From assembly GCA_016930375.1 (NCBI GenBank), contig JAFGGU010000003.1:1-64000 (forward strand): a stretch of DNA of 64,000 bases, in the 5' to 3' direction. Shown piece after piece: positions 55,598 through 63,506 of this stretch. The notes beneath the pieces were generated by a model. That model saw only the letters and a program-made list of their open reading frames with translations, did no database searches and had not been told where the DNA came from. The translations under genes and the position numbers were made by a program. The number at the start of each line of letters is the position of its first letter. Position 1 is the stretch's first letter. The stretch is from Bacteroidales bacterium (GTDB lineage: Bacteria; Bacteroidota; Bacteroidia; Bacteroidales; UBA10428).

Positions 55598-56437
55598 TTA
55601 ATGACCAAGATGATATCGGATAAGACCTTCCATGGGCTTCAGGGTGATTATGCCCAAATTAAAACCTGATTCTTCAGCAGACTCCTTTAACAAATCCTTG
55701 AAATAAAAAGCAACGCTTCCCGTAAAATGAATGGGCAACTGATATGCCTCAGGATATTGCCGGATATTCCGGGAGAAGAATTCAGTAAAACTATCCTTCA
55801 CCAGTTTTCTTAATGAATCTTCATGAAGGTTATCATGAATAAACCTGGTAAACTGCGCGAGAAACCTATTTGGGAAGGGTTCCTTATATACTTGCTCAAG
55901 GACCTGGTCAGGCGATAGCGCATATTTTTCAAAAAACCGATCTGCAATAACATCCGGTAATTGCTTTTTTAAAAGATCAGACATGAATTTTTTTCCGATC
56001 ACTGCACCACTGCCTTCATCACCTAAAACATAACCCAGAGGGGAGACATGCCGGGCGATCTCCTGACCGTTGTAAAAGCATGAGTTGGACCCGGTACCCA
56101 GGATGCAGGCTATGCCCTCCTGATTTTGGCACAATGACCGTGCTGCAGCCATCAGGTCACTCTGAACGCTGATGGACTGGCACCGGAAATGCGCACTCAG
56201 GATCTTCTGCAACATTACTTTCAACGGATCGTTGATGCAACCGGCACCGTAAAAATAAATACTGCGGAGAGCGGTGAAAGGCAGGGAATACTCCTGCTGC
56301 AAAAGTTGTTGTATGGATTCCTCATCCTGATAAATTGGATTAATTCCGGTGGTGTGGCAAGTTGTAAACATCCTGGTCCCCGCATTCACCAGACACCATT
56401 CGGTTTTTGTCGAACCACTGTCAGCAATCAACAGCAT
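55598..56437 (-). CDS. murK: MurNAc/GlcNAc kinase of the BadF/BadG family
   Basis: 279 residues. ASKHA fold: phosphate-1 loop LIADSGSTKTEWCLV, phosphate-2 IACILGTGSNSCFYNG and GYVLGDEGSGAVIGKKF. N-acetylglucosamine kinase and MurNAc kinase (MurK of Tannerella and Clostridium) belong here. Because murQ is immediately downstream, phosphorylation of MurNAc at O6 is the likely job, with GlcNAc as a possible second substrate. First gene of the minus-strand run; divergent from the amidase gene. Confidence 0.85.
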   Translation of the reverse strand: MLLIADSGSTKTEWCLVNAGTRMFTTCHTTGINPIYQDEESIQQLLQQEYSLPFTALRSIYFYGAGCINDPLKVMLQKILSAHFRCQSISVQSDLMAAARSLCQNQEGIACILGTGSNSCFYNGQEIARHVSPLGYVLGDEGSGAVIGKKFMSDLLKKQLPDVIADRFFEKYALSPDQVLEQVYKEPFPNRFLAQFTRFIHDNLHEDSLRKLVKDSFTEFFSRNIRQYPEAYQLPIHFTGSVAFYFKDLLKESAEESGFNLGIITLKPMEGLIRYHLGH

Positions 56438-56476
56438 AATCAGGATTATAATGTGAGATTTATTCCAAAATGCCAG

Positions 56477-56484
56477 GCAAAGAT
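56477..56484 (-). promoter_or_regulatory. candidate -7 element of the murK-thrH operon
   Basis: Reads TATCTTTG on the minus strand (perfect TAnnTTTG), with a leader of about 35 bases to the murK ATG. A T-rich tract lies upstream; no -33 TTG at 19 bases. Confidence 0.45.
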
Positions 56485-56602
56485 AAAAAAAATCAAAGAT
56501 TCCCGTTTATTGGTGATATGTATAACAGATAATCAGGCATATTTCGGATAAAGTTTCTATTTTTACCCTTACGGTGTTTTTAAAGCCATATACTCCTGAT
56601 AT

Positions 56603-59578
56603 ATGAACATCCGAAGTCTGCTTATCTCTTCCCTGTTGCTTTCAGGCATGATTCTGCTGCCGGTTAACGGACAAAAAACGGATAAAGATTATAAGGGCAT
56701 TGAAAGACGGGTAATGAAACGCGCATCGTCAATACCCGGTTACTTTGAAGAATGGAAACATATGGGTGAAGTGCTGGTTGACAGCATTCAGGTCAGGAAA
56801 CCGGAACAAATCCTGTCCATTTACCTTAGTCCTTCCGCCACAAATATTCCAGTAAGAACTGCCTGGCTGGATCATCTTAAAACAGAGCTCAGAAATCATT
56901 TCGGACGAAAATTCCGCGATTATGATATTCAGCTGCTGGCCCGCGGTCGTCTGATGGAGGAGTATATCCCCAACCTTTACCGGGGGGAAGTATTTTCACA
57001 TGATACAATCCGACTGGCCTTGCCATATATAGGTAAAGCCCTGGTAACCAGGTCCGGTTATCCGGATTTCCCGGCGGGACTTTCCGGAAATCATATTTCA
57101 CTTTGGCCCAGTCACGGTTTTTTCTTTGATCAGCAGCTTGACCGGTGGCAATGGCAACGGGCACGCCTTTGGGAAACTGTGGAGGATATCTTCACCTGGT
57201 CGTTTACATCCGATTACCTGGTTCCCATGTTGGAAAATGCGGGAGCTGCCGTTCTTCTTCCGCGTGAAAGAGATAGCCAGATTCATGAAGTCATCGTTGA
57301 CAATGATAAAGTAACTGGCCAGTCGCAGCTTATTGTCACAAACGGGATAAGCCAATGGGATAGTAGTTACCTGAAAGGATTCATGCCTTTGGATACTTTG
57401 TACCCCGGACAAAATCCTTTTGTCATGGGAACCTCCCTGTCTCTTGTTTCGGTTCCCGGTGATTCATCCCGGGTAACCTATGTACCCGACATACCCGAGA
57501 CCGGGGAATATGCCGTATATGTCTCATATGGAAAGACAAACAGTTGCATGGATGAGGCCAGGTATGAAGTCCGTTACAGCGGCGGAACAGTGCAATTTAC
57601 CATTAACCAGTGCATGGGCGCGGGCACCTGGGTTTACCTGGGAACATTTCATTTTCAGCTTGGAATAAACAGGGAGTTTGGATCTGTGGTTGTGTATAGC
57701 GGAAACAAAGAAGGAATCCTGAGTTCCGATGCGGTAAGATTCGGCGGCGGCATGGGCAATGTCCTTATAAACAATATGTTGAGTGGAAAACCAAGATGGA
57801 TGGAAGGTTCGCGATATTACCTGCAATTCGCAGGAATGCCTGATAGCATTGTTTACAGCCTGAACGCCGGTAAGAATGATTACAATGATGATTACATGTC
57901 GCGCGGTGAATGGGTGAACTACCTGATTGGGAATTCAAGGCCCCAGTACAGCGAAAAATATAGCAAGGGCTTTGGCATACCGGTTGACCTGGCCCTGGCT
58001 TTCCATACGGATGCCGGTGTCACACCAAACGATTCAATTGTCGGAACCCTGGGTATTTACAGCGCAGTTAGGAACAATGGCATGTTCCCCAACAATCAGT
58101 CAAAGCTGGCAAGCAGAGATCTGACGGATATTATTCAAACCCAGTTGGTGGAAGATTTCAGGAAACAGATCAATCCCGATTGGACACGCAGGGCGTTGTG
58201 GGACAGGGAGTATTCTGAAGCCTGGCGCCCGGTAGTGCCCACCATGCTGCTTGAGTTGCTTTCACACCAAAACCTGGCCGACATGAAATACGGGCTGGAT
58301 CCCCGGTTCAAGTTTTTGGCTTCAAGAGCGATTTACAAGGGAATACTTCGCTACCTGGCGCTTCAGCATGGTCATAAGGCTGTCGTGCAGCCTTTGCCGC
58401 CTGATCATATGGCCATCGAAGTCATAGGGGATCTTAAAATTAAGATCAGCTGGTGTTCTGTCGCTGATCCTTTCGAGAACACGGCCGTTGCCGATGGCTA
58501 TTGGGTGTACATGCAATCGGAAGAAAAGGGTTTCGATCCGGGTTATTTTACCAGGGATACTTTTAGGATCATTACATTACCAGAGTGGGGGAAAATGTAT
58601 AGCTTCCGTGTAGCAGCCATGAATGCCGGGGGATTAAGCTTGCCCGGAGAAACCTTATCCGTTGGCCTGCTTCCCGGCAGTAAGAAGCCGGTACTGATCG
58701 TGAATGCCTTCGACAGGATATGTGCACCTGCTTTTTTCGATAAGGGGGATATGGCTGGCATAGCCTGGTGGGAGGATGAAGGTGTTGCAAATGGGAGGAA
58801 CCTGAGCTATACAGGCCGCCAGTATGATTTCAACCGCAATTCAGACTGGCTTAACGATGACAGCCAGGGATGGGGAGCCAGCAATGCGGATCTGGAAACC
58901 TGGCCTGTGGCCGGCAATTCTTTTTCATTCCCGGCAGTTCACGGCAAGGCCTTGCTCATGGCAGGCTATTCATTTGTTTCAGTGAGTGATGAAGAATTTG
59001 TAAAACCAAATTTTGATGCTGGCAGATACCAGGCCATCGATCTGATCTTCGGCGAGGAACGGGGTACAGATTCATTCGGAAAATCAGCCGGCAAGGATTT
59101 TATCCTTTTCACACCGGAGATGAGGAATGCTATAACAAAATATACCCGCAATGGAGGAAATTTGTTTTTGTCAGGTTCCTATATCGGAACGGATATGTTT
59201 GAAAACAAGGATTCCCTGGCTATTCGTTTTGCGTCGGAGGTACTGCATTATACCTGGAGAACAGGCCATGCCACCGTGATAGGTTCGGTAAATGCTACCA
59301 ACCAGGCTGATTCAGTATTCCCCGGAATGCTGCAGTTTAACACTGATTATCGTTCATCGCTTTACAGGGTGGAGTCACCCGATGCTATTGAACCGTCAGG
59401 CCAGGGAGCATACCGCATTTACAGGTATTCATCAGGATACCGCAGCGCCGGAATTGCTTTTAAAGGCACCTACCGTATCGTGGCTTTGGGGTTTCCTTTC
59501 GAGACCTTGCTTACGGAGGAACAACGTATTGGATTAATATCCGGGATTATGGAATTTTTTAAAAATATACAGGAATGA
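56603..59578 (+). CDS. exported N-acetylmuramoyl-L-alanine amidase with inserted golvesin-like domain
   Basis: 991 residues. Signal peptide 1-23 (ends PVNGQ). Amidase_3-type zinc site seen in pieces: His171 in ISLWPSHGFFFD, acidic helix LWETVEDIF (about 190-197), then VPMLENAGAAVLLPRERD. A golvesin-like/xanthan-lyase-type beta-sandwich follows (about 270-390; GEYAVYVSYGKTNS, GTWVYLGTFHF). The catalytic domain then resumes with His468 in DLALAFHTDAGV and Glu551 in VPTMLLELLSHQNLADM. Next come a fibronectin III-like domain (about 595-690) and an alpha/beta domain recalling class I amidotransferases (about 695-990). Often labelled xanthan lyase, but the zinc residues favour peptidoglycan amidase. 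ATGA overlap with the next gene. Confidence 0.82.
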   Translation: MNIRSLLISSLLLSGMILLPVNGQKTDKDYKGIERRVMKRASSIPGYFEEWKHMGEVLVDSIQVRKPEQILSIYLSPSATNIPVRTAWLDHLKTELRNHFGRKFRDYDIQLLARGRLMEEYIPNLYRGEVFSHDTIRLALPYIGKALVTRSGYPDFPAGLSGNHISLWPSHGFFFDQQLDRWQWQRARLWETVEDIFTWSFTSDYLVPMLENAGAAVLLPRERDSQIHEVIVDNDKVTGQSQLIVTNGISQWDSSYLKGFMPLDTLYPGQNPFVMGTSLSLVSVPGDSSRVTYVPDIPETGEYAVYVSYGKTNSCMDEARYEVRYSGGTVQFTINQCMGAGTWVYLGTFHFQLGINREFGSVVVYSGNKEGILSSDAVRFGGGMGNVLINNMLSGKPRWMEGSRYYLQFAGMPDSIVYSLNAGKNDYNDDYMSRGEWVNYLIGNSRPQYSEKYSKGFGIPVDLALAFHTDAGVTPNDSIVGTLGIYSAVRNNGMFPNNQSKLASRDLTDIIQTQLVEDFRKQINPDWTRRALWDREYSEAWRPVVPTMLLELLSHQNLADMKYGLDPRFKFLASRAIYKGILRYLALQHGHKAVVQPLPPDHMAIEVIGDLKIKISWCSVADPFENTAVADGYWVYMQSEEKGFDPGYFTRDTFRIITLPEWGKMYSFRVAAMNAGGLSLPGETLSVGLLPGSKKPVLIVNAFDRICAPAFFDKGDMAGIAWWEDEGVANGRNLSYTGRQYDFNRNSDWLNDDSQGWGASNADLETWPVAGNSFSFPAVHGKALLMAGYSFVSVSDEEFVKPNFDAGRYQAIDLIFGEERGTDSFGKSAGKDFILFTPEMRNAITKYTRNGGNLFLSGSYIGTDMFENKDSLAIRFASEVLHYTWRTGHATVIGSVNATNQADSVFPGMLQFNTDYRSSLYRVESPDAIEPSGQGAYRIYRYSSGYRSAGIAFKGTYRIVALGFPFETLLTEEQRIGLISGIMEFFKNIQE

Positions 59579-61059
59579 TGAACAGAAGGATCTCCTTTTT
59601 TCTGCCGGCAGGCAATCCCGAACATTTACGGCTGACACTGGATGAGATCAAAAAGAGTGGTCAGGTTGGGGATATCTATCTTCTGGTACCGGGTAATGTC
59701 AGTGTGGCTTCCGCACCGGCTGGCGTCAAGACTATCAATGTGCCTTCGCTGTTTTCATCTGAAACAATCCGAAAAATTGCCCTGCATGCGCACAACGAAT
59801 TTATCCTGTTGTATACCAAATCCCTTCCTTTGCAAATGGGAGCTTTTGCACTGAGGAGGTTGATGCAGGCAGCCGAGTATACAAGTGCAGGCATGGTATA
59901 TTCCGATTACTTTGCTGTGAAAAAAGGCCAGCTTTTGCCGAATCCTTTAATTGAATACCAGGAGGGCAGCCTGCGGGATGATTTTAATTTTGGATCCCTG
60001 CTGCTGATTGAGACCTTATCCTTTATTGAGGCAGCATCACGCATGAAAGAAAATTACATGTATGCTGGGTTTTATGATCTTCGGCTGAAAATATCTCAAA
60101 AGCAGACTATTTTCCACCTTCCGGAATTTTTATATTCCGAAGTGGAACTCGATAACCGTAAATCCGGCGAAAAACTGTTCGATTATGTCAATCCCAGGAA
60201 CCGACAGGTGCAGATTGAGATGGAGCAGGCCTGCACCGCCCATTTGAAAGATACGGGAGCCTGGCTTGAGCCCAGGTTTACCCGGATACAATTCAGTGAA
60301 CTGGATTTTGAAACGGAAGCATCCGTGATCATCCCGGTAAAAAACAGGGAGAAAACCATCGGTGATGCCATAAGCTCAGTGCTTTGTCAGATTACAGATT
60401 TTGACTTCAACCTGATCATTGTGGATAACCATTCTTCCGATGCAACCGGCAGGATCATCAAATCATTTCGCCGCAAGGATCAAAGAATCATCCATATTCT
60501 GCCGGAAAGGAAAGATTTGGGAATCGGAGGCTGCTGGAATGAGGCAGTCTTCCATCCGGCATGCGGTAAATTTGCCATTCAACTTGACAGCGATGACCTG
60601 TATATCGATAAAAATGTTCTGGCAAGGATTGTGACTGAATTTTATCAGCAGAACTGTGCCATGCTGGTAGGCTCATACAGGATGGTTAATTTCAACCTCG
60701 AAGAAATTCCTCCCGGACTGATTGACCACAGGGAATGGACGCCCGAAAACGGCAGGAACAATGCTCTCCGCATAAACGGTTTTGGAGCTCCGCGCGCGTA
60801 TTATACACCTGTCATCCGGAGTATCAGGATCCCCAATGTTAGTTACGGTGAAGACTATGCCGTCGGCCTTAATATCAGCCGTTATTACCAGATAGGCCGT
60901 ATTTATGAACCCCTTTATCTGTGTCGAAGATGGGAGGACAACTCTGATGCATCATTGGATATTCAGACCATGAATGCGCATAATTTCTATAAAGACAAGA
61001 TCCGGACCATGGAATTCTGGGCCAGGCAACAATATGTTCAGGAAGGACAGGAGATATGA
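59575..61059 (+). CDS. family 2 glycosyltransferase
   Basis: 494 residues. An N-terminal half (1-240) resembles a degraded GT-A fold (RRISFFLPAGNPEHLRL; MVYSDYFAVKKGQLLPNP). Residues about 245-494 are a clear GT2 domain: ASVIIPVKNREKTIGDAISS, LIIVDNHSSDATGRIIKSF, D-x-D region QLDSDDLYI and YGEDYAVGLNISR. No membrane helix, so cytoplasmic. Its ATG overlaps the amidase stop, and its stop overlaps the next start, so it is translationally tied to both. Donor and acceptor unknown. Confidence 0.88.
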   Translation: MMNRRISFFLPAGNPEHLRLTLDEIKKSGQVGDIYLLVPGNVSVASAPAGVKTINVPSLFSSETIRKIALHAHNEFILLYTKSLPLQMGAFALRRLMQAAEYTSAGMVYSDYFAVKKGQLLPNPLIEYQEGSLRDDFNFGSLLLIETLSFIEAASRMKENYMYAGFYDLRLKISQKQTIFHLPEFLYSEVELDNRKSGEKLFDYVNPRNRQVQIEMEQACTAHLKDTGAWLEPRFTRIQFSELDFETEASVIIPVKNREKTIGDAISSVLCQITDFDFNLIIVDNHSSDATGRIIKSFRRKDQRIIHILPERKDLGIGGCWNEAVFHPACGKFAIQLDSDDLYIDKNVLARIVTEFYQQNCAMLVGSYRMVNFNLEEIPPGLIDHREWTPENGRNNALRINGFGAPRAYYTPVIRSIRIPNVSYGEDYAVGLNISRYYQIGRIYEPLYLCRRWEDNSDASLDIQTMNAHNFYKDKIRTMEFWARQQYVQEGQEI

Positions 61060-62003
61060 CGGGACCTGAGCTTACCCGGGGGGTGGATTTGTTGTTCGAA
61101 AACCAGTTGAGGGATTGGGACCTGGCCCGGACAAATTATTCTGATTTGAGGAATGCCCGTCTGAGGACATTCAATTTCGAGGGTTTCAGGATCCTGGTAC
61201 AGTTCAATCCCAAGCGCATCCGATCATCGGCAGCAAAAGTAGATCCTGTGTCGATCCAAACACGGCCCTGTTTCCTTTGCGAAAGGAACAGACCTCCTGA
61301 ACAGCAAAGCATCCGATACAAGAATGACTTTAATTTCCTGGTCAATCCCTATCCTGTTTTTCCGGGTCATCTTACGGTTCCGTCTGTACAACATGTTCCC
61401 CAGCGTATCCGGCCTAATTTCAGCGTGATGTTGGAAATTGCCGGAAACCTGCCCCGGTATACGGTTATATACAATGGCCCCCTATGCGGGGCATCCGCGC
61501 CAGACCATTTTCATTTTCAAGCAGTTCCCAAACAAAACCTTCCCATCGAGGAAGATTTCAGAAACGGGATCAAATGTGAATTCAAATCTGAAATACAGGG
61601 CGTCTCCATATATACCTGGGACAAATACCTTAGAAACCTCATTACCCTTACCGGTAATGACATACCTGAATTAAATGTTTTATTCAATAAGATCTGCGAT
61701 TTTTTGACAGGCTTGATACCTGCGCTTGACGATGAGCCAATGATGAACATAATCGCCGGCCTTGAGGGAAGCCATTATGTTGTGCATATAATCCCAAGGA
61801 AGCTTCATCGCCCCGACAGGTATTTTTCTTCCGGGGCACGGCAGTTGCTGCTTAGTCCTGCCAGCCTTGATCTGGGCGGTGTGCTTATAATGCCCCGCAA
61901 AGAAGACTTTGATAAGATCACCGAAACGGATATTGCTGATGTTTTTGAGCAGGTTGGTGTGGATGGCAAATTAATTCAGTATCTTGTAAACAATCTAACC
62001 TGA
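61056..62003 (+). CDS. HIT/GalT-like protein (DUF4922 type)
   Basis: 315 residues. CFLCERNRPPEQQ (zinc-type cysteine pair), FLVNPYPVFPGHLTVPSVQH and the histidine triad PDHFHFQAVPKQ place it in the HIT/galactose-1-phosphate uridylyltransferase superfamily, near GDP-hexose phosphorylases. Such enzymes move nucleotidyl groups through a His-NMP intermediate; H-F-H-F-Q provides the central His. I associate it with the DUF4922 family of Bacteroidota, whose function I do not know. It overlaps the glycosyltransferase start-stop (ATGA) and precedes the SpoIID gene by 5 bases, suggesting a nucleotide-sugar step in the same pathway. Confidence 0.8.
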   Translation: MTGPELTRGVDLLFENQLRDWDLARTNYSDLRNARLRTFNFEGFRILVQFNPKRIRSSAAKVDPVSIQTRPCFLCERNRPPEQQSIRYKNDFNFLVNPYPVFPGHLTVPSVQHVPQRIRPNFSVMLEIAGNLPRYTVIYNGPLCGASAPDHFHFQAVPKQNLPIEEDFRNGIKCEFKSEIQGVSIYTWDKYLRNLITLTGNDIPELNVLFNKICDFLTGLIPALDDEPMMNIIAGLEGSHYVVHIIPRKLHRPDRYFSSGARQLLLSPASLDLGGVLIMPRKEDFDKITETDIADVFEQVGVDGKLIQYLVNNLT

Positions 62004-62008
62004 ATCGC

Positions 62009-63343
62009 ATGATGACACCGGTTGTTAATGTTGGAATACTGAAGGAGAGCGAAATCAGATTCAAGTTGCAGGGGAGTTTTTCAGATCCCGGTAAAAAAAA
62101 GTATTCGGAAGGTCAATATATTGCCCGCTATAAAGACGGGACCATTGAACTTGAAATGAATGGCAGGAATTCCCTGGTTGGTGCCGGCCTGTTTCTTCAA
62201 CCCGAAGGAGGGGATACCGGCAGTTTTACGCTGTTCGATGTCACCATTGGCATCAATTTTCACTGGCAAAAGAAGGAGGACCAGGTATTCCGGGGAGGAA
62301 TTATGCTGTCGGCTCTTGCCGGCAAGATCCAGATCATTAACGTTCTGCCTGTTGAGGATTACCTGATCAGTGTCATATCCTCTGAGATGAGTGCCAATTC
62401 TTCTTTAGAAATGCTTAAGGCCCACGCTGTCATTTCAAGGAGCTGGTTACTGGCTCAAATCGAAAAAGGAAAGTCGCTTAAGGCAAAAAGCAGCAAATAC
62501 CAGTCTGTATTTGTGAACAATGATGAACGGATTGTCTGGTACGACAGGGAAGATCATACCGGATTTGATGTATGTGCCGATGATCATTGTCAGCGTTACC
62601 AGGGAATTACACGTGCATCCACACCATTGGTCGTGCAGGCGGTAAAACAAACAGAGGGAGAAGTTCTGGTGTATAACGGTAACCTTTGTGACACACGCTT
62701 TTCAAAATGCTGCGGGGGTATCACCGAAGTTTTTGAAAACACCTGGGAGCCGATTAACCACCCTTACCTTCAGCGTATTTATGATCATGCTGAGGACCGG
62801 CCGGAAACACAAATCGATTTGACCGGTGAAGAAGCAGCACGGGCCTGGATCATGTCAGTTCCCGATGCATTTTGCAACACATCCGACCGAAGCGTGCTTT
62901 CACAGGTACTGAATGACTATGATCAGACAACACGGGATTTTTTTCGCTGGAAAATTGGTTATTCAGGTATTGAACTGGGTGACCTCATCCGAAAACGCAT
63001 AGGTTTGGATTTTGGTGTGGTACAGGATTTAATACCCCTCCAAAGAGGAACATCGGGAAGGATCATCAGACTGAAGATCGTTGGCTCTCTAAAAACAATG
63101 ATCCTTGGGAAAGAACTTGAAATCAGAAAGGCCCTTTCGGAAACACATCTGTACAGCTCTGCCTTTGTGGTAGAGAAAGTTACGGAAGGAGATTCAACAC
63201 GTTTCATTCTGAACGGCGCCGGTTGGGGACACGGAGTAGGGCTTTGCCAGATCGGCGCTGCGGTTATGGGATCAAAGGGGTACAGCTATCGGGAAATTCT
63301 GATGCATTACTTCAGGGGGGCGGAGTTGAAGAAGAGGTATTAG
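62009..63343 (+). CDS. SpoIID/LytB-family lytic transglycosylase-like protein
   Basis: 444 residues; ATG at 62009 is followed by a second ATG. SpoIID domain about 110-430: NVLPVEDYLISVISSEMSAN with the catalytic-type Glu, LEMLKAHAVISRSWLLAQ, a Cys-containing loop VCADDHCQRYQGITRAS plus RFSKCCGG, and the C-terminal GAGWGHGVGLCQIGAAVMG. SpoIID of sporulating bacteria cuts glycan strands already stripped of peptides. I see no signal peptide; the first 20 residues (TPVVNVGILKESEIRFKLQG) look like the start of the beta domain. It either uses another export route or is mis-started. Confidence 0.88.
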   Translation: MMTPVVNVGILKESEIRFKLQGSFSDPGKKKYSEGQYIARYKDGTIELEMNGRNSLVGAGLFLQPEGGDTGSFTLFDVTIGINFHWQKKEDQVFRGGIMLSALAGKIQIINVLPVEDYLISVISSEMSANSSLEMLKAHAVISRSWLLAQIEKGKSLKAKSSKYQSVFVNNDERIVWYDREDHTGFDVCADDHCQRYQGITRASTPLVVQAVKQTEGEVLVYNGNLCDTRFSKCCGGITEVFENTWEPINHPYLQRIYDHAEDRPETQIDLTGEEAARAWIMSVPDAFCNTSDRSVLSQVLNDYDQTTRDFFRWKIGYSGIELGDLIRKRIGLDFGVVQDLIPLQRGTSGRIIRLKIVGSLKTMILGKELEIRKALSETHLYSSAFVVEKVTEGDSTRFILNGAGWGHGVGLCQIGAAVMGSKGYSYREILMHYFRGAELKKRY

Positions 63344-63357
63344 TTGAGGGATAAATG

Positions 63358-63385
63358 GTAATCAGTAAGCAGTAATCGGTAATCA
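63358..63385. repeat. heptamer tandem repeat (GTAATCA) after the SpoIID gene
   Basis: Four 7-bp units: GTAATCA, GTAAGCA, GTAATCG, GTAATCA. Begins 15 bases after the SpoIID stop. Confidence 0.8.
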
Positions 63386-63420
63386 GTGGAGTGTGAGTTT
63401 GGAGCATGACATTAAGTAGC

Positions 63421-63462
63421 GAATACCGAATACCGAATACCGAAAACCGAATACCGAATACT
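63421..63462. repeat. heptamer tandem repeat (GAATACC) upstream of the AmpG-like gene
   Basis: Six 7-bp units: GAATACC three times, GAAAACC, GAATACC, GAATACT, then GAATTCA. Ends 44 bases before the ATG of the permease gene and may overlap its promoter region. Confidence 0.9.
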
Positions 63463-63506
63463 GAATTCATTATAATTCATATATATAAGCAAATAATCTG
63501 TCATAT

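Noticed and set aside
63358-63462. CRISPR array
   Set aside because: Units are 7 bp and contiguous, without spacers; these are simple tandem repeats.
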